Shown here piece after piece: positions 1 through 8,311 of a DNA stretch of 25,550 nucleotides. The position numbers and the translations under genes were made by a program. Each line of letters opens with the position of its first letter. Position 1 is the stretch's first letter. The notes below the pieces were generated by a model that was not told the DNA's origin, made no database searches, and saw nothing but the letters and a program-made list of their open reading frames with translations. Origin of the DNA: Mesotaenium endlicherianum. Its lineage: Eukaryota > Streptophyta > Zygnematophyceae > Zygnematales > Mesotaeniaceae. The stretch lies in NCBI GenBank assembly GCA_009602735.1, contig WELA01006875.1, forward strand, positions 347,384 to 372,933, in the 5' to 3' direction.

Positions 1-47
1 GGGGGGGGGGGTGGGGTTGTGGAGGTTTGAGGGGGGGAGACACACGT
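1..47. repeat. G-rich tract
   Basis: The window opens with a run of 11 G, followed by several G4-G7 runs within about 40 bases. It could form a G-quadruplex, or it may mark a low-quality contig edge. No coding signal is seen. Confidence 0.6.
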
Positions 48-2047
48 GCACATGGACATCACTCTACGTGCACGCATCAAGCCCATTGCCGGCTAATGTG
101 CAAAAGGGCAATCAAGTCAGATTTCTTCCGAGCGCATGAACCCACGGCCTGACGTTGAAGCCACTCATCAGTGCAGCAAGAGAGCGATGGCAACCCCCTG
201 CCATCACATCAAACCCCTTGAGTATGCTCTTCTCGTCGACCAAAGCACCCGGCGAGCAAAACATACAGTGAAGAATGCTCTCGAGATATCATCCGGCGGT
301 CCAGAAAGGCTGGACAGGCAGCACGGAGCAGCAACGAGCAACGCCGAAGATAACCTCGCCGTCCTTCCCTGTCAAGCCCTAGGGATCACAAACCCTAGCC
401 CCTCAACCTGCCAGCTGTCCAAGAAGTGGTCGTGGTGGAACACACCTGGTCGTCGGAGAGGCCTCTGTTGGCATCCACCTGGAAGTAGTGCAGCACCTGA
501 AGGCCAGAGCAACGCCGAGAAGAGAAAGAAACACAAATGGCGGCTGTGAGTCCCACCTCCCCCTGGAAATAGGACTGACGCCCCCTGTGCTTCAACACCA
601 CCATTAGGTTTGAGACGCTGAGGCATAGGGCCCGTGAAGGTCCAGGCTTCAGCTCCTGAAGTTCAAGTATAGTCTTGTCAGTTTCGAGCTTCCAGGGGTT
701 TTATCACGTGCACTTTTTGGTAGCACCAGACCAAGTTCAGAGACAGTTCAGAAGTGAAGTGGCGGTCCAGATGACGCGAGCAAGGGGGGGGGGGGCGAAG
801 AGGGGTTGGCTCAGGGGGTGCAGGGTGCAGGGTTTACCAGCAGGCCCAGCTAGAGGAGCTGCGTTAGCCTAAGGCTTTGGGACAGGAGTGAGGGATGGAG
901 TGAGGGCTCCTCAGGCTCAGCGACGTGGCCATTCTGCCTCGCTGCACTATTTCCCCCCCCTGAAAGTATTCCTAAATCCCCTTAGACTGCATGGATTCCC
1001 GGAAAGAGTAGGACTATTCTATACGCAGGTCAACTTATACAAGGCTGTGGTAAGGGTTTATGAGCCCCCCTTCTGCTGTTTGAAATAGCGTTTATTTCTG
1101 CAGAGAACCCGGGATGCTTCGGGATCGACGGCGGCTTACAACGGATTGCTGATGCAGAGCTGCTGCTAAAAGGGAGAGCACAATCCGACTGTGAGAACAC
1201 CTGGGTGAGAAGTCAAGCAACTCTCCATCTGAAGGGTGAATATGAATCAAGGTGACCACACACAAAGTGCGTTCAAACAGTTCAGTAGCTTCTGGGGTGG
1301 TGGTACCCCCCCCAAAATAAAGAAAATTTAACCCACCATGAGGTTTCAGCTGCTTGGTTTTAGCTTGCCTAGCGTGTGTGATCCAAAAAAAAGTTTGCAT
1401 GTGGTGGTAAAGTTTTGGGGTCCGCAAATCAAGGGTTGCCCGCTCAGTATGTCACAGCAGATTAGTATCAGAAAGTAAACCTCTTAATTCCCTTCAAGCA
1501 CAGACAGCAGAAAGTATGGAAGAAGAAAGAAGACCCTCACCCCACACCCTGCCCTTCAAACCCCGTCCATCTCTGCCCGACACCCTCCCTCATTCCTATC
1601 CTCACTCTCTCCCACTGGAACAAATGTTCCTGCTTTGAGAAACGTTGGGAAATTGCACTTTTGGCATCAAGAGGGTAGCCGGGATCACAGCCGAGGACGA
1701 CCAAGCAGAAGCAAGAAAGACATGAGTGAACTCCTGTTCACACTGTGGTCTGAGAGGGCTCGGGTTTACACGCGGGCCCAAGACAACAGCTGCTCAGACT
1801 GCGCAAAAGAGGTTTTCTGTTCACATTCCAGCCCAAACACGCGGTATTCACACAGCCGTTGGTTTGCATCTCAAATGTTGGGGCTGACTGTCACAGCATT
1901 GTGATTTAGGTCCTTCGAATCGAATTTGGATGGTACTATTTTGCGACAACTGCAATTATACCAAATCGAGAGTGTTCAACAGCAACAAGCTTCTACCAGG
2001 CCCTCAAGACACGTACACGCATAGAAGCACACACAAACGGGGGAAAG

Positions 2048-2050
<3 letters not shown>
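48..2050. other. Non-coding stretch, no gene recognised
   Basis: About 2 kb in which I recognise no gene, RNA or element. Open frames are short (the longest is 137 codons at 136-549, plus) and their translations look compositionally random, without motifs. There is a G12 run at 784-795 and a pyrimidine-rich stretch around 1530-1620. Old transposon sequence decayed beyond recognition is possible but not shown. Confidence 0.4.
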
Positions 2051-2108
<58 letters not shown>

Positions 2109-2165
2109 GTGTGTGCGTGTGCGTGTGTGCGTGTGTGCGTGTGCATTTGTGTGTGCGTGTGTGCA
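2051..2165. repeat. (GT)n microsatellite
   Basis: An almost pure GT dinucleotide array for the first ~50 bases, then GT interrupted by GC steps (GCGTGT units). The open frames crossing it on both strands (poly Cys-Val and poly Thr-His) are artefacts of the repeat. Confidence 0.95.
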
Positions 2166-2990
2166 CGTGTTCAGATACAGCAGTGCCAGAGAAGGGTACA
2201 CACTACCGTCCGCATGATCAATACGCTATAGCCATTCTGCTGCATTAGAAGGGGGGGGCTTGATTGTTGAGGGCACCAGATGGTGTCCCAGTGCAGGTAA
2301 TGATAGACTGTATGCTTGTCTCTTTGAATTCCTCACATATATGCTAAGCTCCTGCATTGCTTTCCGGTACTACTCGTGTGAAGTGGCAGTACTGTTACAA
2401 AAGCTCCACAAAATTCAAAATTGGTCTCCTGTGCCAGCCCCTGCCTTCAAATGTCCATTAAATTTGCCTAGATCCCTATCAAAGGTGCAGAAGCTTCGTG
2501 AGATTGTCATTCACAGCTACCTCACTGACATCCTTAGCATAGGCGTCCTCCATACTTTTGACGTGATTCACTTCTTCTCTTTTCGGCTTCTTTTCTTCTC
2601 TTCACAGGACAAATAATATCAATTGTGCAAAAGAATAGCAGGTACATAGGCGAGAGTGCCAGGAAAGAGAAAGCTATCTTTCTTGATATTCTGCAGGTGT
2701 GCTCTATAAGTCCGGTACAAATCTCCGATGTGCTTGTTTTGTGGAATACCACTCATTCAGGCGGCGTGACTGCACATGAATGAAGAAGCGCTTTCCAGTA
2801 CCCGGTTACACATTACGGCATGACGTATGTCATTTTCTATGGAACCTGGACGCTGCTATCGGTGGCCTTGTCTGCAGTATACTCTATACTTCCTTCTTCT
2901 TCATCTGAGCTTCTTTCTTCTTCGGATACATTTACCCTAGGCAAGCCCTTTCTGCCAACATAACATGATGCACCCAATTATGAAGGGCTG
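2166..2990. other. Non-coding stretch, no gene recognised
   Basis: AT-moderate sequence with short random frames only. A CTTCTT-rich tract lies near 2890-2930. It may include the distal part of the element D LTR whose start is at 3462, but no LTR end could be fixed because no second copy is present in the window. Confidence 0.35.
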
Positions 2991-3462
2991 GAGGTTTGAA
3001 AAGCTTGCAATTCAGAAAAGTTTAACCTGTAATATCTGCATGGTGCAGTGTGTTGAAGTCCATCTGACTCCCTGCCAATTTGACTGTCTTTTCGGTTATT
3101 TGATCGTTAATCACGACTCGCACGTCGACAATGTCGTGCCTGACAGTGTCGGTACCTTGACACGTGCATAATTGCTCTGCACCTGTAATTTCGACCTGGT
3201 TGATGCGTCGGTGGTCCTTCTCGCGTGCGAGCGGGCCCTGGTCGACTGGTCGGTGCGTTGCTGCAAGTGGGGAATCAACCAGGTTGATCAACCTTTGCAC
3301 GTGTGTCGGTGGCAGGTTGACTGGGGTTGACTCATTTCTGGTCTTCCTGCAGTAGAACACTCAGCATCTCTAAGTTCTTCTCACTCAGCTGTTCCTCTGC
3401 CCTTATCCGTTATACTTAGCGAATTTTTTCGATAAGTTTACCTCCTTTTTGTTCTCCTTACA
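2990..3462 (-). mobile_element. Element D 3' LTR, proximal part
   Basis: On the minus strand an LTR-like TGTAAGG start at 3462 follows directly on the purine tract AAAGGGAGGGG, only 38 bases after the integrase stop codon. This is the usual Ty3/gypsy order: pol stop, PPT, 3' LTR. The far LTR end is not defined; 2990 is a nominal limit. A 112-codon minus frame at 3022-3360 lies inside; it matches no family I know and may be chance. No matching 5' LTR was found to the right, so the element is incomplete. Confidence 0.55.
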
Positions 3463-3473
3463 CCCCTCCCTTT
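3463..3473 (-). other. Polypurine tract of element D
   Basis: Reads AAAGGGAGGGG on the minus strand, abutting the TGTAAGG LTR start. It would prime plus-strand DNA synthesis in reverse transcription. The placement between the integrase stop (3511) and the LTR start supports the call. Confidence 0.75.
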
Positions 3474-3510
3474 CAGCTGGGGCGTCCCTGTCCCATTCGC
3501 TGAAAGTTAG

Positions 3511-4158
3511 CTACTTTCCAGCTTTGCGGCTGGGGTGTTTAGGAAGGCAGTCAGGACATTCCCAACGTCGTGCCATAATCTCTTCATCGCCATTGCAGAA
3601 AGTGTGCCAACAACCTCCACATTTGTCGCAGGTTACCATTGCTTCTTGATCATCCAGCACTTTGCAGCTGGCACAAGGTGTGGTTGGCACTAATTCCTCA
3701 AGCTCAGCTCTTACCGTGGGATCAATATTGGGCAAATGGCACAGCGAGCAATTGTGCACGTGATCTCTCATGGTTTTACCATCAGATGCTTTTAGTTCTA
3801 ACACACCATTTCCAAACGCATGTTTCACGCGTAAGATCACAGCACCTGAACTTGTATCGATGGTGGTCTTGGTCTGGCGCTTTCTGTAGACAAAGTCTCC
3901 TTCTTGAATCTGCGTCATCTGCAGTCGGTAGCTTCCGTCTCGCGTCCTGGCATAACGCTGCGTATCTCTTTTCTGCGCAAACCTCAAATTGTCCAGTGCG
4001 CAAATCATGTGTTCAAATAACGCCTTGCGGCGCATCATGACTTTTAGCAATTCTTCAAGGTTGTCCAGGTCTTTCACCTGCTCAATCTCCTGCTTGATGC
4101 TGCTAGGCACAAGTGGACTTCTGCCAAACAAAATTTGATATGGCGAGTAATTCGCCAA
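3511..4158 (-). CDS. Integrase C-terminal part with PHD finger (element D)
   Basis: An open 215-codon frame forming the end of a Ty3/gypsy integrase. Residues 1-60 continue the catalytic core (ANYSPYQILFGRSP is the usual post-core motif). Residues ~86-142 resemble a divergent GPY/F module (EGDFVYRKR, then GNGVLELKASDGK). Residues 162-204 are a C4HC3 PHD zinc finger: C162-x2-C165-x11-C177-x2-C180-x4-H185-x2-C188-x12-C201-x2-C204, with Met174 and the Trp199 that usually precedes the last Cys pair. PHD fingers bind histone H3 tails, so the likely role is targeting integration to chromatin, the job a chromodomain does in chromoviruses. Trp sits directly before His185 rather than two residues before it, unlike classic H3K4me3 readers. 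The start given is only the first Met after a TAG stop; the true protein continues upstream through stops. Confidence 0.85.
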   Translation of the reverse strand: MANYSPYQILFGRSPLVPSSIKQEIEQVKDLDNLEELLKVMMRRKALFEHMICALDNLRFAQKRDTQRYARTRDGSYRLQMTQIQEGDFVYRKRQTKTTIDTSSGAVILRVKHAFGNGVLELKASDGKTMRDHVHNCSLCHLPNIDPTVRAELEELVPTTPCASCKVLDDQEAMVTCDKCGGCWHTFCNGDEEIMARRWECPDCLPKHPSRKAGK

Positions 4159-4770
4159 GGCAACTTGCTAACTAAACCTGTAACCCATAACCAACCATGG
4201 CAGGGCCAAATCCCAATCGCGCTTATCACGCTCAAGGCAATATTTGCGCAAAGCAGACTTAATAGTTTGCACCACTCGCTCTGCTAGACCATCTGCTTGA
4301 GGGTGGTCTCTAGACGTGGTGCGATGATCAATGAAGCATTTATCCAAAAGTTTTTAAAATGACCCTTGGAATTCAGATCCTTAATCTGTCAGCACTTCTG
4401 CTGAAGCTCCATGACGTACAACCACGTTGTTGAGAACCGCTTCCGCAGTTCCCAAACTTTCTTTAGCAATCAAAGAAACTACCTCTACCCACTTAGAAAA
4501 ATGCTCAATCATGACCATAATATACTTGTTACCTCGCTTGGACAGCGATAGCTCACCTGCAAAATCACAGCTCCAGCGGTAGCCTAGGCCCATGATTGGT
4601 AGAGGTGGCAAGTGTGGATGCTGCTATGTGAATCCAGCCTTGACGCGGTCACAACTTTGGCATGCCTTGACCACGTCTTCACAATGCTGCTTCATGCCCC
4701 TCCATCAGTAAGACAGCTCCATAAGACTATACGTCTTCTTGACACCATAGTGTCCAATGTTTTCAGGCAT
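4159..4770 (-). pseudogene. Integrase zinc-binding and catalytic core, broken (element D)
   Basis: Continues the integrase upstream of the PHD part. An N-terminal zinc-binding module is visible at about 4640-4770 (GHYGVKKTYS, then ACQSCDRVK). The core follows: first Asp in CDFAGEL, second Asp in LTD just before a TAA at about 4381, and the Glu in DHPQADGLAERVVQ. Reading stops occur after the zinc finger (TAG), at TD-stop-GSEF (a CAA to TAA change would explain it), again a few codons later, and just before 4158. A frameshift and a TGA also interrupt the zinc-binding part. The D, D, E order and spacing fit a Ty3/gypsy integrase. Not functional as it stands. Confidence 0.85.
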
Positions 4771-5777
4771 TTCCTACACGAGAGCTCGTCTTCTGGTGGG
4801 TTTTGGTATACCAGTTTCTCCTGCCCAGTTTCTTCCACCCTGAAGAGGTTATTGCGTTTCCAGCAAAACCTTTTAGCTCGATGGCTCACCTGATCCTTCT
4901 CCTTTGAGAATAATCCCTCCAAGTGGATTCCCGTCTTCATCCAATGCATAGTAGCCTGATCTTTCCAGATCTCTAGACTGAACAGAGGTAAAGGTTCAGT
5001 TTCTTCTGATGCTACTGTTCCGGCCGTTTCGGCCAGGCAGGTTGCTGATTGTGCTGAGCTGCTTGGATCTTCGTCTTCTCGAGCTCCTGTTTTATCGTCC
5101 GAGGATGGGTCTGGGTTCCTGCCGAGTCCATCGGCGTCATTGTTGAGTACACCGGCTCGGTGCACCACCATCATCTGGTACTCCTGGAGCTTGAGAGCCC
5201 AGCGAGCCAACTTACCAGTAAGGTCTCCATTCTTCATCAGCCAAATTAATGGCGAATGATCTGTAATCAGTGTGAAAGGTCTTCCCCAAAGATACTCTCT
5301 CAAATGTGCGACAGCCCAAACCACTACCAGAAGCTCTCCTTCGTGGGATGAGTAGTTGCTCTCTGCTCGGTTGTTTGAGCGAGAGGCATAGGCAGTCACG
5401 TACTCCTCTTTAGGACTTTCGGCCTGTGTGAGTACTGCGCCGATCCCCACACGACTCCAGTCTGTGTGTAGGTTGAATGGTTTGGAGTAGTCTGGCATGC
5501 GCAAGACTGGGGCTGTTACTAGCCTCTCCTTGAGCTCGTTTGTGGCGTTCTCTTGGGCTTCTGTCCACACAAAAGGTACATCCTTTTTCAGGAGTTCTGT
5601 CAAGGGTTTAGCAATTTTGCTATAATCCTTCACAAATTTGCGGTAGTATCCGCTTAGCCCTAAAAGAGCTCTCAGCTTGGACATGTTCGCAGGTGCAGGT
5701 ATCTTGTAGATGGCCTCAATCTTTACAGCCTGAGGAGACATAGCATTGTTCGCAATTTCATGTCCTAAGTAAGGCAT
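4692..5777 (-). CDS. RT C-terminal part, RNase H and linker (element D)
   Basis: An open 361-codon frame. Residues 1-90 are the RT thumb/connection (MPYLGHEI, LSGYYRKFVKDYSKIAKPLTE). RNase H follows at about 105-225 with the acidic residues in HTDWSRVGIG, SHEGELLVVVWAV, TDHSPLIWLM and NNDADGLGR. It would degrade the RNA strand of the RNA:DNA hybrid. A Ser/Asp/Glu-rich linker follows, then the start of the integrase, where the frame is lost near 4775 and the last ~30 residues are out of frame. A single-base shift near 5825 separates it from the RT palm. Part of a pol polyprotein, so the Met given is not a true start. Confidence 0.85.
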   Translation of the reverse strand: MPYLGHEIANNAMSPQAVKIEAIYKIPAPANMSKLRALLGLSGYYRKFVKDYSKIAKPLTELLKKDVPFVWTEAQENATNELKERLVTAPVLRMPDYSKPFNLHTDWSRVGIGAVLTQAESPKEEYVTAYASRSNNRAESNYSSHEGELLVVVWAVAHLREYLWGRPFTLITDHSPLIWLMKNGDLTGKLARWALKLQEYQMMVVHRAGVLNNDADGLGRNPDPSSDDKTGAREDEDPSSSAQSATCLAETAGTVASEETEPLPLFSLEIWKDQATMHWMKTGIHLEGLFSKEKDQVSHRAKRFCWKRNNLFRVEETGQEKLVYQNPPEDELSCRKCLKTLDTMVSRRRIVLWSCLTDGGA

Positions 5778-6410
5778 GTGTACCTCAAAGAACCTGCACT
5801 TTCCAGGGTGCAGTGTAATCTGAATCTCTCCAGACGCTTGAACACTTGTTTTAACTCAGTTAAGTGCTCGAGGTGTCGTTTTATGGACTTGCTAAACACC
5901 ACTACATCGTCGATGTATGGTTGTGCAAAATCCAGCCCCTCCAACACTTTATCCATAGTCCTCTGGAAGATAACAGGGGCATTTTTCAGCCCAAATGGCA
6001 TTACTGTCCATTGCCAAAGTTCTCTTTGAGCCCAGAAAGCGATCTTACCTCGATATTCTGATTTCACAGGGATCCGATTGAAGCCTTGGCACAGATTAAT
6101 GATGCTGAACACCTTCTAGGTGGTGGCAATCGAGAAGATCCGCTCCGGTGTAGGCATTACATAGCTATCTAGCTTGGTGTGGAGGTTTAACCGCCTGTAA
6201 TCTCCGCACATGTGAGTTGCCGTATAGTTCCCTGCCTCATCCTTCTTGGCAACTACTACTGTGGGAGCCCCATGTACTGAGCTTTATTTTTTAATCATGT
6301 CGAGCTTATGCAGCTCCTGGCAAGTCTTCTCCACACAGTCCCATTCTATCTGGCTGAGCTTATGCAGCCCAAGCCTGACTGGGTTATCAGTAGTTAGTGT
6401 GATCTCACAC
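5765..6410 (-). pseudogene. Reverse transcriptase finger-palm region (element D)
   Basis: RT domain of the same minus-strand pol. Upstream motifs read HKLSQIEWDC, then GAPTVVVAKKDEAG and MCGDYRRLN, then an in-frame TAG near 6116 before KVFSIINLCQGFNRIPV. The stretch 5765-6112 is open and holds MPFGLKNAPVIFQRTMD and the catalytic YIDDVVVFS (YxDD box). A TAA also falls before SSVHGAPT. The frame slips by one base near 5825, after which the expected LHPGKCRFFEV is read in the next frame. Recent enough for all motifs to remain, but inactive. Confidence 0.85.
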
Positions 6411-6489
6411 CCACTGGCAGTGGGTCTGCTGATCTCTTCTTTAGTAAGAAAACACCTTGCGGTGTCTCTTCAGCAGCCTTTCGACTTGT

Positions 6490-6570
6490 GCAAATGCTTG
6501 TTTGAGGTTGATCGCTCACACGCTTGTAGCTCGGGTACGTGCAACGACTTCGACTCAATAAATCATGACA
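6490..6570 (-). mobile_element. Truncated 3' LTR end of element E
   Basis: This 81-base segment matches 12534-12614 with 6 mismatches (all transitions) and no gaps. Both copies begin on the minus strand with TGTCATGA, an LTR-type terminus, and homology ends sharply there. The left copy runs straight into element D pol sequence at 6490, so the remainder of the 3' LTR has been deleted. Confidence 0.65.
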
Positions 6571-6759
6571 GCTGTCGTGCGCTAGGAGGTCGGGTGCTAT
6601 CGACACAAGCAATGCATAATAAGCAAGCAGGCTTTGCTGCAATGAAGTCTACAATACATGGGGCTTTATAGCCAAAAAGGGAGGCAAATGTTGGATGTTT
6701 TAATCCCCCCCCCAGCTCTCAGCCTCCAGTTGATGAGCTGTTGCTGCCTAGTGCTAACG
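6571..6759 (-). other. 3' untranslated region of element E with G9 tract
   Basis: Between the protease stop and the LTR-like terminus there is no RT sequence and no long frame. A run of nine G on the minus strand (6705-6713), within GAGAGCTG-G9-ATTAAAAC, is the only polypurine candidate, although it is not adjacent to the LTR start. Confidence 0.4.
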
Positions 6760-7398
6760 CTAAGCACTTGCAACAGAATCAGTCTCAGCTGGCACGTGCG
6801 CCAGTTGTAGGTTTGGGCAGCCGACGTGGAAGCCGTAGAGAGCGGTCATGGCCGGACGTCGGTCCACGATGTCGAGCGGCAAAGAAGTTGTGCGGGTTCC
6901 TCCTGAACGCCAGTCGGGTCGATACTGGACGCGCACGGTCCAGTTGTCAACCGCGGCACCGATGGGAAAGAGCACCTCCTGTCCCAAGAGGACGTCAAAG
7001 GTCTCAGAGAGAGTCACGAGGGCGTGCCGATGGATGGTTGTCTCGTCCGCTGTTCCAAGCCTGAAGGTGAAGCGAAGCGCCAGTCGTGTGCTCCCGGTCA
7101 CGAACTCAGAGGTGCCAGCTGCCGTGTTGATCCGCGTCGGCGAATCCTCCAAGTCGTTCGAAGAGAGGCCTAGCCGTCGGAAGTAGCTGAGGCTAATAAG
7201 GACCGGCTGCGCGCCCGTGTCGAACATGATCCGCTGCGGGGCCTGAGTGTTGACGAGCACGATCCCCTGCGCGTTATCCAAAAAGGCGACGTTAGGACTG
7301 CTTATCATCCTGCGCTCATGCGCAAGTTGCGCGGGTGCAGAGAGCACCGGCTGCGACGTCAGACGTTGGCTTGCCCGCGGCGGTGCGTAGACAGGCAC
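6760..7398 (-). CDS. Retroviral-type aspartic protease (element E)
   Basis: Open frame of 212 codons. Residues ~58-64 hold the active-site motif MFDTGAQPVLIS (D-T-G-A), and LLGQEVLFPIG further on resembles the second conserved protease strand/helix. Such proteases cut the Gag-Pol polyprotein during particle maturation. The upstream part is Pro/Ala/Ser rich. It follows the gag ORF on the same strand but in another frame, and overlaps a 169-codon frame (7316-7825), so the true join is unclear. It ends in a stop with no reverse transcriptase behind it, which is unusual: only a 3' region and an LTR remnant follow. Base composition is GC-rich like the gag upstream. Confidence 0.8.
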   Translation of the reverse strand: MPVYAPPRASQRLTSQPVLSAPAQLAHERRMISSPNVAFLDNAQGIVLVNTQAPQRIMFDTGAQPVLISLSYFRRLGLSSNDLEDSPTRINTAAGTSEFVTGSTRLALRFTFRLGTADETTIHRHALVTLSETFDVLLGQEVLFPIGAAVDNWTVRVQYRPDWRSGGTRTTSLPLDIVDRRPAMTALYGFHVGCPNLQLAHVPAETDSVASA

Positions 7399-8311
7399 CG
7401 CAAGGCTGCAGGAGGAGCTGAGCTGCCTGCCTCGTTGCCTCCAGCGTTACTCCAAGGTCTGCAAAGGAGACCGCTGGCATGCGGTGCAGTGCCAGGGAGA
7501 CGACTTCAGTGCTGAGCTGCACCGTCGTCATAGGCGAGGCGAGCGCGTGAGGCGCGAGAGCAACAAGCGCTGGCGGCGGCTCGAGCACGCGGAAGGAACG
7601 CGGAAGACGTGGTGCCTCCGCTGTGCGGCGTCCCTGGTCAGGCCCATTTCTCTTGTGTGAGGCTGCTGGCCGACCGGCTGCTGCCAGCAACAAACGCTCG
7701 CGTGGTGCCCTGGCGGCTGTTGCGCTCCTGCCAAGTGGCAGCGTGCGTGCGTGGCAAACGAAGGTGGTCGAGGAGTGCGTGGAGCGACGAGAGGGCGTAG
7801 TCGTGGCGGCTGCAATCAGGTGCAAGACGGACCTGTGTCGAATCTCTGCCAGGCCTGTGCCTAGCCTACTCCCAACTTGGCCTGAACCTCTGCCACACTT
7901 CTGCCAGTCCTGCGGCAGGTTTGTCCCAGACCTGTGCCAGGCCGGAGATGTTGTGATAGGGCGCGTGGCAACGTAGGAGCCGTCCGCGTCGTTGGCTGCC
8001 GGTGTTGCGCCATGTGCGCAGCTGCTGTGCGCAGTTGGTGTCGGAGCTGTGTTGACTGCGCTGCTGCCGAACGTGCGTTAAGCAAATTGTTGCGTCGGTA
8101 TAGATGGGCGTGTGCGCCTGGCCATGCCAATGCCGAAGGTCGGCGCTTTGGCCAACGTGTGCGCGATACGTGGCGGCGGCCGCTGGGACCTGCTGCTAGC
8201 AGCAGCCAGCAGCGGGCGACTGTCCCGTGGCTGCGTGCTCGTGCGCAACACTGGGCACGTCCGCGCGGCCATAACTCGCACGGCTGCTGAAGCTGCAGCC
8301 GGAATGACCAA
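7316..8311 (-). pseudogene. Gag-protease linker region, frame broken (element E)
   Basis: Between the gag stop and the protease the minus strand stays rich in Ala, Arg, Pro and Thr but switches frames. Directly after the gag TAG (8312-8314) the same frame runs open to a TAA near 8078. A second frame covers 7861-8130, and the gag frame reopens at 7316-7825. The last contains a stretch around APHALASPMTTVQLSTEV that looks protein-like but matches no family I know. Probably the decayed spacer between gag and protease; function unknown. Confidence 0.4.

Noticed and set aside
136..549. 137-codon plus-strand frame near the left end
   Set aside because: No motif, no recognisable family, overlapped by minus-strand frames of similar length; consistent with chance.
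1930..2248. Cys-Val and Thr-His rich frames across the GT repeat
   Set aside because: Entirely a product of the (GT)n microsatellite.
3022..3360. 112-codon minus frame in the element D LTR region
   Set aside because: Faintly protein-like, but no family or zinc/catalytic motif, and it lies after the PPT; kept as LTR.
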